This document shows, one piece after another, positions 63,301 through 64,000 of a DNA stretch of 64,000 bases. A program made the translations under genes and the position numbers. The stretch comes from Nematostella vectensis. Its lineage: Eukaryota; Cnidaria; Anthozoa; Actiniaria; Edwardsiidae. The stretch is taken from positions 13,777,703-13,841,702 of the forward strand of contig NC_064037.1 in the NCBI RefSeq assembly GCF_932526225.1, read 5' to 3'. How positions within the stretch are numbered: the stretch's first letter is position 1; the number at the start of each line of letters is the position of its first letter. A model generated the notes under the pieces. That model made no database searches. It had not been told where the DNA came from and saw only the letters and a list, made by a program, of their open reading frames with translations.

Positions 63301-63651
63301 CAAAAACATTAATTTAAACCGAAACAGAAAATGAAACAAACAAACAAAAAACACCAACTGCATAAAAAAAAAATCATACAATAGTACTTTACACAAATGG
63401 ACTTACTAGGATTTCAAAAGTTTTACTGACAAAAAGTAATTTCTGGTCAATTATGATAAGGAAGTTGATAACAAATCATTTCTCCACATATCCCCCCATT
63501 AGGACAGTGTTGCTTTATTTAAAAACAACTTTTTCATCAGTGACAGAATCTCAAGCTTGTGGAGCTCACCTGTTCAATTTCGCGTGCTAGCCTTTCAGCC
63601 TTTCTTTCTTTTTCTTTAAACTCTTGATTAGAGGACTTTTCCAGAGCCGTG
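54343..63651 (-). CDS. ATXN2: Ataxin-2, last 14 exons (LsmAD end, tandem PAM2, C-terminal tail); 5' part lies beyond the right edge
   Basis: RNA-binding cytoplasmic regulator of translation and stress granules, binding poly(A)-binding protein through PAM2. Exons (minus order) 63651-63570, 63235-63001, 61844-61774, 61593-61344, 60809-60781, 60409-60271, 59802-59763, 59682-59592, 59036-58838, 58512-58346, 57949-57884, 55910-55844, 55526-55278, 54464-54343 keep one frame for 601 residues. The start has the LsmAD end (FKEKERKAERLAREIEQ) and QQRYVPPARRN, matching the human KYIPPGQRN region. PAM2 is KLNPNAKEFVLNPNAKEFKP, two overlapping cores. The remainder is Pro/Gln/Met-rich, as in animal ataxin-2 (GMQYIPQGMPFMPQMVQ, AMPPQMMANPQHPG). 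There is no polyQ tract in this part. The Lsm domain exons are outside the window. The exon ending at 58838 could instead use a GC donor at 58844. Confidence 0.9.
56200..56278 (-). repeat. tRNA-derived pseudogene or SINE head
   Basis: On the minus strand TAGCGGTGCGAACACT (A-box-like), then CTGGTTCGATTCCCG (perfect B box GGTTCGATTCC), then T7 21 nt beyond the B box. An anticodon-loop-like CTATGAC fits, but the 5' acceptor arm does not pair with the 3' side and the T stem is imperfect. So I do not call a functional tRNA. In the intron following the ataxin-2 exon that ends at 57884. Confidence 0.5.
57215..57875 (+). repeat. Dispersed repeat family B, copy 2 (ataxin-2 intron)
   Basis: Matches 31605-32030 block by block (TTTAAACACTAGGTTC, CATGCTGTGATGAAAATG, TTTTAGAGCGC, TAGCATTATTTTA, GGCTGATTGATAACT, TTGTGTTTAA). 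This copy is longer. Confidence 0.6.
61085..61290 (+). repeat. Dispersed repeat family A, copy 3 (ataxin-2 intron)
   Basis: Contains TGCCGAGTCACACAAAACAT, CCATTTCCATTGGCTAATTC, ACATTTTCAATCAAATATTG and ATAAACAATAACA, in the same order as 13735 and 40745. Confidence 0.65.
62557..62667. mobile_element. 111-bp near-perfect foldback element
   Basis: CAGAGCCGTAGCAGGAACTG at the left is the inverse of the right end (AGTGTCCTGGTTCCCGCTAC, GGCCCTG). The arms continue with ACTAGGGACATGAATATGGTA, mirrored by TACCATATTCATGTCCCTAG, so nearly the whole element is one hairpin. TATA flanks both sides (62553-62556 and 62668-62671). Confidence 0.8.
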
Positions 63652-64000
63652 CTAAAAGAAAAAAAAAACATGACATTATTATTTTGTACTGTATAATACA
63701 TACAAATTAGAACAAAGTAGCAATTAAAATTGTTTTGGTGACCACCTGTGCAGAGTCTTGGAGACAGGATGCATACAGTACGTTTTATGAGTCCAGCTAA
63801 AGATATTCTCAAAAACTCAAAACTGAAGATTTATAAAGGGGACAACAAGCTACCAAGCCTGTCAATGCCTTCAATAATTCCTAGCTATTAGTCTTTGTTG
63901 CATTTTTCAGAGTTATTCAGGGCACAATCTAAGTGGACCGAGCTGGTAAGCAAGTGATATGACAAAAAACCTTGCCCATGCACGTCGCCCATGTGCAAGT

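Overview
This is nuclear animal DNA: genes with many small exons, GT-AG introns, AATAAA signals, non-LTR and DNA-transposon debris, and a great deal of tandem repeat. Gene content (PICH/ERCC6L, SEC14L, TGS1, KIF22, tandem SOUL proteins, ataxin-2, a fibrinogen-domain lectin with a PAN-like head, and a cysteine-rich secreted protein of a kind I recall from sea anemones and corals) suggests an anthozoan cnidarian such as Nematostella. That species assignment is inference. I rebuilt gene models exon by exon from splice sites and reading phase. All seven multi-exon models keep an open frame across every junction.

Layout. 116-4795 (-): first five exons of an ERCC6L/PICH-like helicase, running out of the window. 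Head-to-head with it, 6045-14118 (+): complete 15-exon SEC14L gene (399 aa). 16243-18800 (-): complete 4-exon secreted cysteine-rich protein (175 aa). 20177-25422 (-): complete 4-exon TGS1 cap hypermethylase (1190 aa). Head-to-head with TGS1, 26032-46491 (+): complete 19-exon KIF22/Kid kinesin (585 aa). Its 9.6 kb intron 9 holds a complete antisense gene at 33842-37505 (-), a 3-exon fibrinogen-related protein (328 aa). 47495-48154 and 48371-48985 (+): two intronless SOUL/HEBP2-like genes in tandem. 54343-63651 (-): last 14 exons of ataxin-2, with a possible alternative 3' end at 50368-51445.

The genes are mostly unrelated housekeeping functions (chromosome segregation: ERCC6L and KIF22; RNA: TGS1 and ataxin-2; lipid: SEC14L; haem: SOUL) and there is no operon logic. 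Two head-to-head pairs probably share promoters.

The most unusual feature is repeated tandem duplication at exon edges. A KIF22 exon end with its 5' splice site occurs in 15 copies of 75 bp. The stop-codon end of the fibrinogen gene's last exon occurs about 16 times at about 72 bp. The stop-codon end of ataxin-2 occurs about 8 times at about 38 bp. The 3' splice site of SEC14L exon 11 is present three times at 126 bp spacing, and the 3' splice site of the last exon of the secreted protein is present twice at 28 bp spacing. At least ten other minisatellites and several TIR/foldback elements, two of them with clean 5-bp target duplications, fill the introns and intergenic DNA.
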